From Eumeta japonica (Eukaryota; Arthropoda; Insecta; Lepidoptera; Psychidae): DNA of 64,000 nucleotides. The stretch covers positions 108,299 to 172,298 of the forward strand of contig BGZK01001308.1 in NCBI GenBank assembly GCA_005406025.1, read 5' to 3'. The notes beneath the pieces are model-generated. The model was not told where the DNA came from. It made no database searches and saw only the letters and a program-made list of their open reading frames with translations. A program made the translations under genes and the position numbers. Shown here piece after piece: positions 51,501-63,785 of this stretch; within the stretch, counting starts at the first letter, position 1, and every line of letters begins with the position of its first letter.

Positions 51501-54500
51501 ATACGTTTTTATTCTATATATTTCATATTTTCAAAATTCATATATTTAATGGCATCAAAATTAAACAGATGAAAACAACACAACCAAGAAGACTTAGCTT
51601 CTATTTTTTAATTAATAAATACAATAAAACTTTTTTCTCAACCTAATATATACTGTATGAAGAAACAAAACATATATATTTGTATATGTATAAATTGTAT
51701 TAGATTTTGTAAGAAAATAGGAAAAATACTTGAATATTATTTAAATATTAGTGAATTTTTCCATGATCTGTAATATAGTTTCTTTTCATATATTTTTTGT
51801 AATTGAAAGTTATTATATACTCACAAGCAGTTTTAAATAGTTATAAATATTGTTTGTACCATTTCTGTGTTACACTGTTTTTGCAATTTCCTTTTTGGTT
51901 CTCTAATTTTGTTATAGTGGATTAGATGAAAGTCTTTTTAATAGGTACTCTATTAGCCTTAGTTTTTAAAGTCATGTATGGTGAAATGGGTTGATGGCAA
52001 AGGGTTCACCCCTACATTTATGATGAATATTATATAATTATTATCATTATATTTATAAATTGCTACATTTTCTTTTTGGTTTCAATCTAATTGTCATTTG
52101 AGTATCCATTACAGTTCAGTTAAAACTTATTTGAAATTTCTTAGGTTTGGTATAATTAGCTTTTGTCAAGAAATCATGAAATAAATCTCATCATACCATA
52201 TTCAATTATATTACAATACTATTTTCATTTCGAAAGTTGAATGTAAAAAATTATGTTCCTCAGTGAAAGAAAATTTTTTATATTGTTTGGTCCCATGATA
52301 ATATAACCATTTTTTTTACATGCAGGTAGTACTCATTAAAACTAGAACTTAAAACATGTCGATAGAAAATTTTCAATCTTTCAGCCTAAATGTTTAGCCT
52401 ATAAGAAAATTCCACAATTATAATGACTATTTTCTTAGTGCCTTCCATTATTGGCAGAAACTTATCTTGTACCATCATAATCATGTGGTCTTTGATGAAA
52501 GTTTTTTATTATATTCCAGGACTGGTAGTTTAACGGGTGGTCCAGTAGACTTGGTACTTAGCTGTGTAGATAACTTTGAGGCTCGCATGGCCATCAATAC
52601 AGCATGCAATGAACTCAACCAGAAATGGTTTGAGTCTGGAGTTTCTGAGAATGCAGTATCGGGACACATCCAGTTCATTGCACCTGGAGAAACTGCTTGC
52701 TTTGCAGTAAGTTTAATTTTTTTTAAAGCAATACAGTGCCTATATGATCCATACTTGCCATGATTTGCATCCAGTTCCTAGACATCTTTTGTCTTAGCAA
52801 TCAGTATCACAACATTCTCATAATTGAGTTTTAATATGAATACATTTTAATTTAATGAAAAATAAAAATACTTGATATTTTTTTATTATAGCTTATTTAA
52901 AGGTGATGTCATTCAATCAATAATTATCTACATTACAATGCACGGAACTGTGCTACTCTGAATTTTCTCCAAATGATTAAAATGCACAGGTTCAACACTC
53001 CCCGAACCTTCCTTTTCCCTCATATTCCTATTTTATGTCATTGTGATGCTTTTGTGACTAACTTCACAGTGGCAAAGAATGTGCATTGTATTTGCATTTG
53101 GTTATAATACATATAATGTAATCGTAAATGAGTCATGTCTGCATTAAATATTTAGAAAAAAAATAGGTTAACACTGTAGGCCAACCCTGAAACTTCCCGT
53201 TATTTTCGAGTTCAAAACACTCGAAAATATACGGGATTTGACGCGATTTTTTGAGTAAAAAAACGGTTTATTTCGATTTCTTTCGACAACGATTTCTCGC
53301 AAAAGAATCAACCGATTTTGACCCGGTTTGTGGCAATTGACGTGTTTTTAATAGGTTAAGAGCTGATTAGATTTTGGAATTGATAGGTCTAGCCATTTTA
53401 AAGTTATTTTGAAAAAACCACTAAAAATTTTTTTTTTCTTAGTTTTTTTGAAAATTTCTCAAAATCTACCAGTCCAAATCGACCCAAACTTTCAGGGAAT
53501 CTAAGTTTGGTGAAACTCTTTGGAACACCGTTTAGTGGGCTCGATTTGGTCAAGCCGTTTAAAAGTTATAAGAGGTTTACATACATCCACACAAACACAC
53601 ACGCACTCGCACTCACACACACACATACGCACACACGCACACGCACACGCATACGCACGCGCACGCGCACACGCATACGCACACGCACCCGCACCCGCAC
53701 CCGCATCCGCACCCGCACCCGCACCCGCACCCACACCCACACCCTCCACACAGATATACGGACATAATCTTAGGGATGATCAGGGAAGCTTCTTAGACCC
53801 TCAGAACGTCGAGATCTGATGAGAACTCAATTTTTGCAAAATGGGGTGAAACCAATAACTTCCCGAAAATTTTATAAAAATTTTCAATTTTCTTAGCGGG
53901 AAGTTAAAAATATTTTATATACATTATACTCATGTTACCACAACTAAAAAATTGTTTTAATAATTTTCTGTTCTGTATGTTTGTTTATGCTAATCTCAGA
54001 AACAGTGACCTAATACTAACTATATAATTTATATCAGATTTTTTATTTTTATTCAATGATAATATTAATAGCTGTAATGGGTCTATAAAATGAAGAGATT
54101 ACATCTATTTTGTAATAAAAATATGTATTATTGTGTATATAATTTGGGGCTATCAGAGCATGTTTTTAGATGGATTAGCACATAATTATAGATTGTTTCT
54201 TTTTTATAGTAAAAAATATAGTCATGTGTTGAATATACATTTGTCCAATTGAAGTAAACATGGGTCTTTTAAATATGACTGAACCAGATTAATTTGATTA
54301 TTGTGGTCTTATCTCATTTACTTGTAGTTGTTACAATTTGTAATGAATAAAATTTGTTAATAATTAAGTAGCAATTGATAAACAATATTTTAACAAGCTT
54401 TTTAGTAATTTTTTATTACTAGATCGCTCATCACATTTTGTTCTGTCCTTCCTTGGAAGTTGCTTACCCATTTAGTAAATGTCCATAGTTCTGTCAGCAT

Positions 54501-56750
54501 GTACATAAAATTGATTTCTTCATCTTTTGTATTGATGTCAATGTCAACCTGAATCCTGGTTTCTGTCAATTCCAATCCGAGTCACAGTTTTGATTCTGAT
54601 CCAGACCACATACTTGTTTTCGATTCTACTCTCATTTCCAATTTTGGTCAATTTCATTTCTGATACCGATCTCATTCTTGATTCTGTTGATCCCGTTTTA
54701 TTTTTATTTCTGAATATGTTATCAGTCACAATTTCAATTTGGATAAAGCCAGGGGTAAATAATTCCTTCGCCTTTGTATTTCAATCCCGAACAGGCTCTT
54801 AATTTTGATGCTGATATATGCTCAATTTGACCCCAGTTTTGTATTTCAGTCCTGGTCCTGGCTCTTGATTGTGCTTCTTGTCCCGTTTTCAATTCCAATA
54901 CTGCTACCAATCTAAGTCTAAAACCAATTTTGTTAGAAAAACTAAATCTCTTAAGCGACCTATATAAAAACTATCCAATCTTTCATGTTGAACCAAATTA
55001 ACACATTGCGCAAAATTTCATTAATGTTGGTTAAATAGTTTCAGACTTCATCATGGAAAATCATCATGACACTTTATATAGACTTTAAAGCTGCTTTTTT
55101 TTACATGAATAATGCTTATATTTTTTAATGTGCACAAACACACTTATTGTTTGATTTTTTATTATGAGTAGCGGTGTAAAGGCACTTATGAATATGTAGG
55201 ATTATAAATAATTTAAATACTTAGACTTGTGAATGATTTGAGTGTGTATTCTGTTTACCGACTTGTTTTTATATTTTTTGTCACTCAGATTTAAGATTAA
55301 TTTAAAACATTTTTTTTGTATAGCAATTGTATGACCATATTTTGCAGTGTGCCCCACCTTTAGTAGTGGCATCGAATATAGATGAAAAGACACTGAAAAA
55401 AGAAGGTGTATGTGCTGCAAGTTTGCCCACCACGATGGGAATTGTTGCTGGCTTTTTAGGTAACTATATTCTGTTATACAACATAGTATATGTTAAACAT
55501 CAATATCTTTAACAATGGCAAGAATATCTAGAATGTGTCAATAAGGCTGATTAAAAATATGAAGGTGTTGTGTAGATTTGTATTTTTGTATATTGTTTTG
55601 TATACTATTTTAATCAGTTGTTAGTTGCATATTTATATAAAACTGAAGAGCTTGTTTGTATGCTTGAATGTGCTGATTTCAGATACTATCATTTTGATTT
55701 CAAAATTTTTTTGTGTTATTAGGTCACTCATTGATGAAGATCGTACATCATATGGTCTCTTATTTTTATTTCTTATTTTGTAGTATATATCAGTCAAAGT
55801 GGAGATATATTCTATCAAGTTGGTTTATTTTTTAGTGATTGCCCCTTTTGTTTTGACATAACTTTTGAATGGTATTTAATTAATGAGATACCCTTCTTTA
55901 TAGAAATTTAAGATGGATGATATTGCAGGATTCACTAGTGTCCTGATAAAGTATAATGTAATATAAATTCACTTAAGTTTTTGTTTCCAGTACAAAACAC
56001 GTTGAAACATCTACTCAACTTTGGATCTGTTAGTTACTACTTGGGATATAGTGCTCTGACAGACTTTTTCCCTACGATGAGTTTAAAGGTAATTTTATTA
56101 TATGTTTTTCTTTTAATATTAATGTTTCGGTAACTTACAAGGTGCCTAGTTCTATCTGAATATAAATTTATTGAATTCATGATTTTTTTTGATTATTCTT
56201 ATTAAATTTCAAATTGTCTATAGCCAAATCCACAATGCGACGACAGCCACTGCCGTGCGCGGCAGGCGGAGGTGCGCGCGCGGCCACCTGTGGAGCTGGC
56301 GCAGGAGGTGCGCGCTGACGACTCGCCGCTGCACACCGACAACGAATGGGGTACAATTGCTCAGCTGAGCTTGTTTGAAGCTATTATAGGAACAGATTTT
56401 ATGAGAAGTTTCTCTATGAACTTTGTTATACAAAATCCTTTACTTTAAATGTTACATTTATATCAATATTATATTTTTAAATGTCACAGGAATAGCCGTT
56501 GTGGACGAACATGTGCCGGGAGATGATGTTTCTAACTTGAAACTAGTTGAAGGCATTCAAGTGAGTGTTAATTATGAATGTTAATGTTTTAAAATGGTGA
56601 TTGTTTTGATTAACACTAATGTGGTCATCTTTGTAGGTGGCTTACAGCATTCCCGTAGACAACAGTACGCCCGAATCGAGCACAGGCGGGGCTGTGGCCG
56701 CGTCGGAGCTGTCACTGGAAGATTTGATGGCGCAGATGAAGTCGATGTAA
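48519..56750 (+). CDS. UBA5: UBA5, UFM1-activating E1 enzyme, nine exons
   Basis: Exons: 48519-48658, 49131-49266, 49594-49790, 52520-52706, 55348-55459, 55991-56088, 56224-56350, 56490-56560 and 56637-56750, all GT-AG with matching phases. The product is 393 residues from the first ATG, or 392 from the ATG at 48522, close to the 404 of human UBA5. Counting from the second ATG: TVEEL start, [12 protein letters not shown], nucleotide-binding [27 protein letters not shown], zinc cysteines 217/220 (CFAC) and 294/299 (CDDSHC), and the catalytic Cys241 in [13 protein letters not shown]. The UFM1-interacting DNEWGIAVV and UFC1-binding [12 protein letters not shown] ends are present. It adenylates UFM1 and passes it as a thioester to UFC1 in the cytosol, serving ufmylation at the ER and ribosome. 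Intron 3 carries nested transposons. Nothing suggests loss of function. Confidence 0.98.
50078..50275 (-). pseudogene. mariner transposase C-terminal fragment
   Basis: Contains [31 protein letters not shown] and [10 protein letters not shown], the C-terminal catalytic block of mariner transposases. The second catalytic Asp (normally HHDNAR) is replaced by Asn here. Confidence 0.9.
50492..51075 (+). mobile_element. Small hAT element nested in the mariner copy
   Basis: Ends CAGGGCTTTCCAAACTGTG and GTTTGGGAAGCCCTG are inverted repeats, flanked by TCATAGGT (50484-50491) and TCATAGAT (51076-51083), an 8-bp duplication with one mismatch. The inside includes a short plus-strand piece, [20 protein letters not shown], which matches the C-terminal part of hAT transposases of the ZBED/Charlie type. 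It is a deletion derivative of 584 bases without its own transposase. Confidence 0.9.
53165..53910 (+). repeat. Microsatellite-bearing dispersed repeat, copy 3
   Basis: Begins near AACTTCCCGTTATTTTCGAG and ends near CTTAGCGGGAAGTTAAAA, so the ends carry a short inverted AACTTCCCG. The inside has AACCGATTTTGACCCGG, a CAC-rich unstable tract (53578-53746), GATCTGATGAGAACTCAATT and a GGGTGAAACC segment. It matches copies at 11880-13160 and 26270-27720. It lies in UBA5 intron 4. Confidence 0.65.
53578..53746. repeat. CA/CG-rich microsatellite
   Basis: Runs of CACA, then CACG/CGCA, then CACCCG words. Open frames on both strands are low complexity and are not genes. Confidence 0.95.
54540..54920 (-). 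repeat. Degenerate GATTCTGATCC-type tract
   Basis: A loose tandem of words such as GATTCTGATCC, CCAATCC and GATACCGATCTC; on the minus strand it reads as GGGATCGA-like words as at 21090-21300. It lies in UBA5 intron 4. Confidence 0.5.
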
Positions 56751-56875
56751 AATAATACAATTGTAATAATTGAAACTGAAGATGCATTGAATGTTGCATT
56801 CCAATGCGGTATTACGTTTGATTGAAAGTCGCATATTTTTAAGACATTGTACTGGCTTTGCATCTCAAATATTCA

Positions 56876-56881
56876 AATAAA
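56876..56881 (+). terminator. UBA5 poly(A) signal
   Basis: A canonical AATAAA lies about 125 bases after the UBA5 stop codon. It is the first such hexamer downstream in the sense direction and gives a plausible short 3' UTR. Cleavage would be expected about 10-30 bases later. Confidence 0.7.
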
Positions 56882-57647
56882 GCAAAGGTTTTCAAGGAAA
56901 ACATACCATTTGTATATCGGCCTGCCCCTTGCATGACGATATATCTAGAGTGGTATTTATAGGCTGAATGTTGTAAAACGTCTTTCTACATCAGAATGAT
57001 TGTATTATTTGTTATTTATATGTTTTAAGTTCTCATTTAAATTACAGCTCAAAAAATCATTACTCAAAGGCTGCAGGACCATGGAAATGATAAGTAATGT
57101 TATTTTCAAAGTAATAAAAAAATTAATGAGATTAAAAATGAAAGGGAAATTAAAATTATTTAAATTTGTGTGTGAATTTTATTGAAAGATGAACTTGTGA
57201 AGTTCATTAATAGTAAATTGTTTTTTATTTATTGTCAAATAAAAATGTGTTGAACATATTTGTATTAAATTTTGTCCAGTACTTGTTTAAGACTGGTTAT
57301 ATTTTAATAACAGGATCTGTTATTGATTTTATATTAAATATGCACAAAATGTGTTTTAATTTATACTGTATCTTATAAAGAAATTATTACGACATATCTT
57401 TAAACTACTATCATTTGATAATAGAATTGAAATGAACTATTGAATCAAGTGATGCATACAAATTTGCAGTCATTTTAGTTAGATAAATATTATCTTGTCC
57501 TATCAAAGCATTCCTGAATGCATTTTGTAATATTTAAGAAGATATCTACGAAAATGAAATGCCATTTGAATATGTTAGGATAAGTTTTTTAATTATTTTT
57601 TATATATTTTATATGTGCTGTTGTGGTTGTATTTGAAATTTGTCACA
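56882..57647. other. Spacer between convergent UBA5 and MSH5
   Basis: AT-rich sequence between the UBA5 poly(A) signal and the MSH5 stop codon. It should hold the MSH5 3' UTR. No other gene seen. Confidence 0.6.
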
Positions 57648-60600
57648 TTAAATAACATCTGCTAAAAGGTCATTTTTTATTGCATCAATGAACATCTTCA
57701 TTTTTGTGGTAATTCTTTTATTCTCTAGTGGTAGTTTATTTTCCTGTAATAGAAATTAATTTATTAATTAAGATTTTTATTTCGGACCCAATAAATAAAA
57801 AATAATATTAAATATCTATTGTAAATTCATATTTCAAACTTTTTACTATAATTTTTCAGTGATTTTTATTAAAGTATTAACAAATCAAAAATGCAAGTAA
57901 TTTTTCTTTTTGTGCTGTAAATATTTACGTTTTTGCTAATTAATAAAGATTTCCAAAGTGTTATCTGATTAATTATTTGACATGACTTCTGTCAATTGGT
58001 TCTCATAGTACAATTCAAGAGTGCTAGTACACAAAATACAAGGTATGAGTGACGACATCTTGTGAACTCGTGAAACTGTTTGTATGAGTTTAAGGCCTGG
58101 GGTCAAGAGCAGGGAGTATCCATACACATCTCATAATAGTTGAGAGCAATTTCCATAATTTAAACTTGACAGAACTTGTAATTTTAAATATCGATAAACC
58201 ATTATGAACGTACACCTTTCCGCAATTGTTTTATAAAATGTTAGTAAGTATAACCTTGATACATTGCTGCACTTCGCTAGCCCTGCGCAGTAGGCGCGAG
58301 TCCAGGCCGCTGGCGGCGGCCACTTCGAGCGCGAAGCTGCGCTCCGCCGTACCCTCTGTCAGTCGAAACAGGAAGACCGGCTCGCCGTCTTGCATCACGT
58401 GCTCAAATGTCTATAACATAACTTGTTTCAGTATAATCTCACGAAATCAAATATCTTTGTAGATTCTTATTTACTAGGTCGGAGGAACGGCTCAAATCCA
58501 AGTAGAATGCATAAATTTCATGTTTTGTAATGTTAAACAAAGAAAAAATATAACCTGGAACCTGACGAGTGGCGTTTTCAACAGAAATTCCTTAATATTG
58601 AGGAAATGCGTAGACACCAGAACATGGGGACATTTTGCACCTTGGAAGAGAAAATGGTTGAGGCACGCCGCCAGTAGTGCAAGACCGTCCACTTCTGAGG
58701 TGCCTTTGCCGAACTCATCGATCAATATCAGTGAATCACTGCTGAACTCTTGGAGGGCCGATGACATCTGTATATGACGCACGGAAGTTCAGATTTGAAG
58801 CAATGGAATATCGCATACTGACATTTCAAATTAACGTTTTATAATCAATCGCGTTAATATACAATAAATTCAATATTAAGCATTCTGATAATATATTTTT
58901 TACAAATCTTATGTTCGATATAATGTGTGACAACGTATATCTAAGTTAACTGGAGCAATAACTTCTTAGGTAAAATTTTCAGGATATACAACATATCCCG
59001 GAGGTTATTTGCGATAAGTTTAACATATATTTCGTGACGACGTGTAGATGTTAAAATTATTAGTAACATATGTAATAATTCATGAAATCAATGGACACCA
59101 TACTTGTCTCAAGTCAATGAGGAATGCCGACATATGCGCGGCCACGCACTCCGTGGACTGCACGCGCGTGCGCACCCGCGCCAGCGGCGATAGCACGGCG
59201 CTCTCGGCCGGCACGAAGCTGCCGATGTGCGCCAAGTAGCAGATCAAAGCCACTTGTTTCATGTATACCGACTTGCCGCATGAATTAGCCCCTGAACGGC
59301 AGAAATGTAACAGTTACCAGAACCAAGTGATACAAATAGGAGGCGAAGTTGGAGTTCATTTTGGGGTATGTCACTGTTTGGATATAGTATTCAAACAACC
59401 ATTAAAGTGTAAGCCGGAAAGCTGTTGCACGGCACCGTAGCGTGAAATTGGATTCTTAGGGTGTCTTAAACATTCTAATTGTTTATTAAAATGGATTCCT
59501 TATTGATATTTCATATCCATGTCATTTTTTTTTCAATAATCACTAACTATTCACTTGACATTCGACATAATTTAAATCTGTCTGGGTATAATTTGCTTGA
59601 CTCAATGCGAAAGCATTTGAGAGCGTTGTACTTTAGTTAGTACATGACAATGTAAAAATACAATTGTACAAATAATTTCATGAAGTTTCATAAAACGATT
59701 GAATCTAAGAAATAACAAATAAATGATCGTAAAAGAATTAGTAACAAGCATATGTTATTAAAAAAGAAGTAAACAGTTAAAAAATAAATTAGAAACAAGC
59801 CATTTTCTGTATTTTAACCACTGATCCACATTAAAGTTCCTTTTTCGTTTTCAAACTATTATACTACCAGAAAAGAACCGTATTACTGCACTCTTTATTT
59901 CTCTTTCTCCTGCTGTCAAATATATAGTAAACACACTTTTTTTTTTTGATAATAGGAATTTTAATGTTGATCAACGCTTAAAATATAGAAAATGACTTGT
60001 TTTTTTAATCGAGATAAGTCTATTTTTAACTTTTAACCTTTTAATAATATTAGCATTTTTAATAGTACAAAAGCTTGGTTTTTACTTTTTTTTTTGAAGA
60101 TCATTTATATTCTACTTTTTAGTATTATGTAATAGTAATATAAATGACTTAGTAATTATTATTAGGGCTATATATAGAATAATTACTAAACTGTCCTGGT
60201 GGTACTAAATTATTGTATAGTTATCCGATTTACATTTCCAATAGTAAATAAAAAAATACGTCTAAACTTGCACGGTTTGATTACAGACTCCGGAATAGTT
60301 GAAAGTAAATAAAAGCTTGTTAAAAACTTCAAAACAATTTAAAAACCCGATCTTGTCACTTAGCTCTGTAAAACTTAAAAACACGATCGCTTATAAAAAA
60401 AACTTAATTTAGCTTTTCTTTATTAGCTTTTGAATTACAATAAATATTTTTCTATTAAAAATAGCCGTCTGATTCGATGTATTTGTGTAAGTAAATAAAC
60501 CTAAAGGCTCTAACAAATTATGGCGACCTCTAGTAATAAGTAAATATATCTATACGTTACCATCTGTTTCCGAGAGATTGGGTTATAATAGTTGCAATAA

Positions 60601-62549
60601 TATAGTCTAGATGGCACTTAACTTCGATTGTAAGACTTTTAATCCAAAAGCATTTGAGAGCGTTTCATTTTTTTTGTTTCTAATTAAAATTAAATGAAAA
60701 CATGAGGCATGCACTTTTAAATATTTCAAATTTTTAGATATTTTAATTTAGTGATGTAAAGTAAAAAAAAACTATTCTTGTATTTTATTACCGTAACGTT
60801 TAAAATTCTTTACAAGAGCATGCTTCAGAAATGCAAAGTATATAATTTTAAAAATATTTTGTGTGTATTTGTTTTTAACTTCATAATTCTTACTCGCCAA
60901 ACTGTAAAAAATGCCGTTCCTTTCGTTTATAAAGTAGTTAAAGACTTTAATATATTCGTGAGCGTAAAAAGTTTGATATATAATGGCAAGAAAAATAAAA
61001 GATCTGAGGCGTCTTGAAAACAGTCGATTCTAAAGATTAACCTCAAACATTCTTCAATTTTTAAAACTCAAAAATTTCTTGTATATCTAGGTACTTTTAT
61101 AGACAATTTCGGACTCATGAGAAGAGTGTGTACAAAACTTTTTGTAATATTACAACTCTATGTTGATCGATCGATTTGTTTAAAATTGATAAAAAAAAAA
61201 ACAAATTATGAATCACTGCCCAACGATATATCTCTTGACTGCATTGACAAATTTTAATGAGTTTTGTAGAATTGAAAATAGTTCCTCAGCGAGAAGTTAA
61301 AAAATATCAATAATTGTTATTCCTCAAACCTGTAAGGGATTCCTTTAGATTAATAGCTCACCTTATAAAGTACGAGTATTCGACAATTAATTTTACACTA
61401 CCGAGTCATTGGTATACCAGTCATTTGCATAACCGGTTTTTTAAACATTACTTTTTTTAAGTTCACTGACCTGTCAAGATCTTTACGAAGCCATCTTCCA
61501 ATGAAGAACTGATGTCATTGGGTACAAAGTTGTCTGAGTTGATCGCGTGTAGGGGGTGCTTCCCTTGCTTTATTTTGACCACTCTATTGTTCGTAAAAAC
61601 TGGCCGGACGAATCCATATTCTTTGCATACTTTTGAAATTGCTATCAAGCTGAAAGTATTTACTGCCATTTATGTTTCTATTACATGTCTACGCAATGGA
61701 GTCGATCGTCCATCCTTACGCAAATATTCATAATCACCTTTTTTAGAACAACTTTGCTAAAGTCACTATAATAAAAATATAGCATTAAAATATAAGTATA
61801 AATAACATAAACACAACCGTAATAAATGCTCTGCCAGACTGCAAGCGCGGGCGCGATCGGATGGCCGGTCACACGGCGCGCTGCAACACAATATCTATGC
61901 ATCAGCTGTTCTAAGGTTGTCAGTACAACATTTCTACGCAGATGTATTAAGTTATTTTATTAGAAACGGCTATTTCAATTACTGGTTTCTTTAGTAAAGT
62001 TCTAAAAAAAAGGAGATTATGACTATTTGTGGAAAGATGCGTCATCGTTAAAAATATATAGTAAAAAAGGTAATCTATAAATTTTGTGTTACCTTGTACT
62101 CTTACTATATATGGAAGATAAATTTATTATGTTTATTTATATTATCAACATATATTGTAGTAAATATAGGAATAAAATAAAATATAGTAATATCGAGACT
62201 GATGTTTTTAAAAACAATGGTTTTACGCTAACGATCTTTTTAGAAACATTCTAACAAAATAGTAATAAAAAGTTTTGGATCCGATTGTCACCAGTCCAAC
62301 TCGGCGCAGTTGTCGATGAGCACGGACACTGCGCTGGCGTTCTGCACGATGACGTCGACCAGCCTCATCATGATTTTAGTCTCGTGAGCTCTGATCTCCG
62401 GGTACGTGTCGCCGATCATCACATCCAGTTCTGCAATAGAGGAACTGCCTATTTTAGCGAAAAGCATTTATTGTTTTGGTTTGAATAAATGTAATGTAAT
62501 CACCTTCGCATCCTTTGCTCTTGTAATGAACATACTCGTTGTTGCGAAA
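57648..62549 (-). CDS. MSH5: MSH5, meiotic MutS homologue, C-terminal exons (5' end outside window)
   Basis: Seven exons down the minus strand: 62549-62504, 62430-62292, 61649-61471, 59291-59104, 58767-58555, 58410-58255 and 57743-57648 (TAA at 57650-57648). All are GT-AG and phases match, giving 338 residues, the C-terminal 40 percent of a protein of about 830 in mammals. Seen: core/lever region EELDVMIGDTYPEI and AELDCLIAISKVCKEYGF, KQGKHPL, Walker A TGANSCGKS split by an intron, MKQVALICYLAHIGSFVPAE, Walker B LILIDEFGKGTSEVDG and the VLVSTHF loop. EFGKGT is specific to MSH5, other MutS homologues having E-LGRGT. MSH5 pairs with MSH4 as an ATP-driven clamp on recombination intermediates and promotes crossovers in meiosis. 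The last exon (ENKLPLENKR...ADVI) is poorly conserved. No disruption seen. Confidence 0.95.
59292..61470. other. MSH5 intron between the Walker A exons, about 2.2 kb
   Basis: AT-rich intron. About 61265-61305 there is a TTGAAAATAGTTCCTCAGCG stretch followed by AGAAGTTAAAAAA, which resembles a decayed end of the microsatellite-bearing repeat (compare 53885-53910). Otherwise nothing recognised. Confidence 0.5.
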
Positions 62550-63324
62550 CTGCGAACAAAAGTTTCCGCTTAAAGAATATTATATTATTTTCGATGGTGG
62601 TCAGATTACATACGACAGATAACATTGTGACAAAGAGGACAGTGCCTGATGTATTAGGAAAATTACTCGTATTAGTTTTTTTTTTTTATTTTTAGTCTAC
62701 TTTCGCGTCATTATCGTACAAAAATAAATCCGTATATAATTGTAATGAATCATGTACGTTCGGAAACATCCGACATTAGCTTGATTATGACGTAATATTT
62801 TGTTGTCATTGTTATTATAAATAAGTCTATCAAACTTTCTTATTAGGTACTTTCAGAATCCTTGTCGAAAATGTGCGACAGCTTCAAACGTGACAAATGA
62901 TTTAATCGTTCAACAAGTGTTTTTCTGTTAATATTATTAATCGAGAAAATTAATTTACTAAAAAAATACTTTTTTAAAATGTACTAACATATTTTCTTTT
63001 TCCTGCAATGTCTAATATATATTTTTTTGTATATTTATAATTGAATTATGTTTACGATATTTTTGTACTTCACTTTTAAATTATTATTAAATTTCCTGCA
63101 CTTATGTAATATTCATAAGTTCAATGTTATTGTATTAAATTGTGATTAGACACTTAAGAGGGCGTCACGATATGCACAAGAAATGAAAGAAATCAAAATT
63201 TACGGTTATTAAAAGAATTTATTATTAAAGAAAAACTAATAAATGAATGTTGGGTAAATTAAATTTAAACCTAAAGTTCGGTTCTTAAATACATTTTCAT
63301 TATTATTCTTATTAGAATAAGTAC

Positions 63325-63378
63325 CTGGATAATCGAGCTTTGCTCGGTATTTTTTTTTTTGGTAAATCGTGTTTTTTT
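63325..63378 (+). repeat. Dispersed repeat end (ACCTGGAT...GAGCTTTGCTCGGT)
   Basis: A TACCTGGATAATCGAGCTTT block, then GCTCGGTA and a T-rich run, which is a recurrent end of lepidopteran dispersed repeats. Confidence 0.45.
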
Positions 63379-63639
63379 TGGAAAATATATTTATATACGT
63401 ATTAGTACCGATGAAAAATATGAATAACATTTTTCAATCTTACCACGTTTTTAAAAAAAATTTTTAGTCATTTTTAAGTGAACACGTTTGTTAAAAAGAC
63501 AAAGTAAACAATCTATTTTCTTGATCTAACCTCAAACCAAACACTCCTTGGCTTAGTGTTGCTTAACAACGCAATCTACTGTCGAGTTGCTGTGTCGGTA
63601 AAAGAGTTAGTTGCACCCAATAATAGTTTTTCTCACAAT

Positions 63640-63785
63640 AAAAGGAACTTTTTCTCACTAATGGAGAAACTTGAAAAAAACTTAAGAATCTTGAAAAAAT
63701 TGTTCATGTGGAATCGAACCGGGGTCTTCTGGACTCGGGACCGCCCGATCTCCCAACTGTGCTATTATAATTATGGCGGTAATGG
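63640..63785 (-). repeat. tRNA-derived SINE
   Basis: On the minus strand an A box TAGCACAGTTGGGAG (63764-63750) is followed after about 30 bases by a B box GGTTCGATTCC (63720-63710), the internal Pol III promoter of tRNA genes. The region between them does not fold into a full tRNA, and the 3' side runs into an A/T-rich body, so it is read as a tRNA-derived SINE in an MSH5 intron. Confidence 0.65.

Larger units (their letters stand above)
49903..51644 (-). mobile_element. mariner-type transposon fossil, copy 2, interrupted by a hAT element
   Basis: Ends AGGTCAGGGAAAAG and CTTTTTTCTCAACCT are decayed inverted repeats related to copy 1 at 31149-32383. Removing the 584-base insertion at 50492-51075 leaves about 1158 bases, normal for mariner. 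The transposase reads on the minus strand; the C-terminal part 50078-50275 has [12 protein letters not shown] and [16 protein letters not shown], with the final catalytic Asp. Stops and frameshifts make it dead. It lies in UBA5 intron 3. Confidence 0.9.

Noticed and set aside
53501..53819. Open frames rich in Arg/Thr/His or Ala/Gly
   Set aside because: They are translations of the CA/CG-rich microsatellite, open in several frames at once.
61790..61910. GC-rich stretch after an acceptor-like CAG in the MSH5 intron
   Set aside because: Exons at 62292-62430 and 61471-61649 join perfectly (TG plus C gives Cys in AELDCLIAI), and the stretch has no MSH5-like reading.
63700..63775. A functional tRNA gene
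   Set aside because: The boxes are good, but I cannot pair an acceptor stem and anticodon arm around them; a SINE head is more likely.
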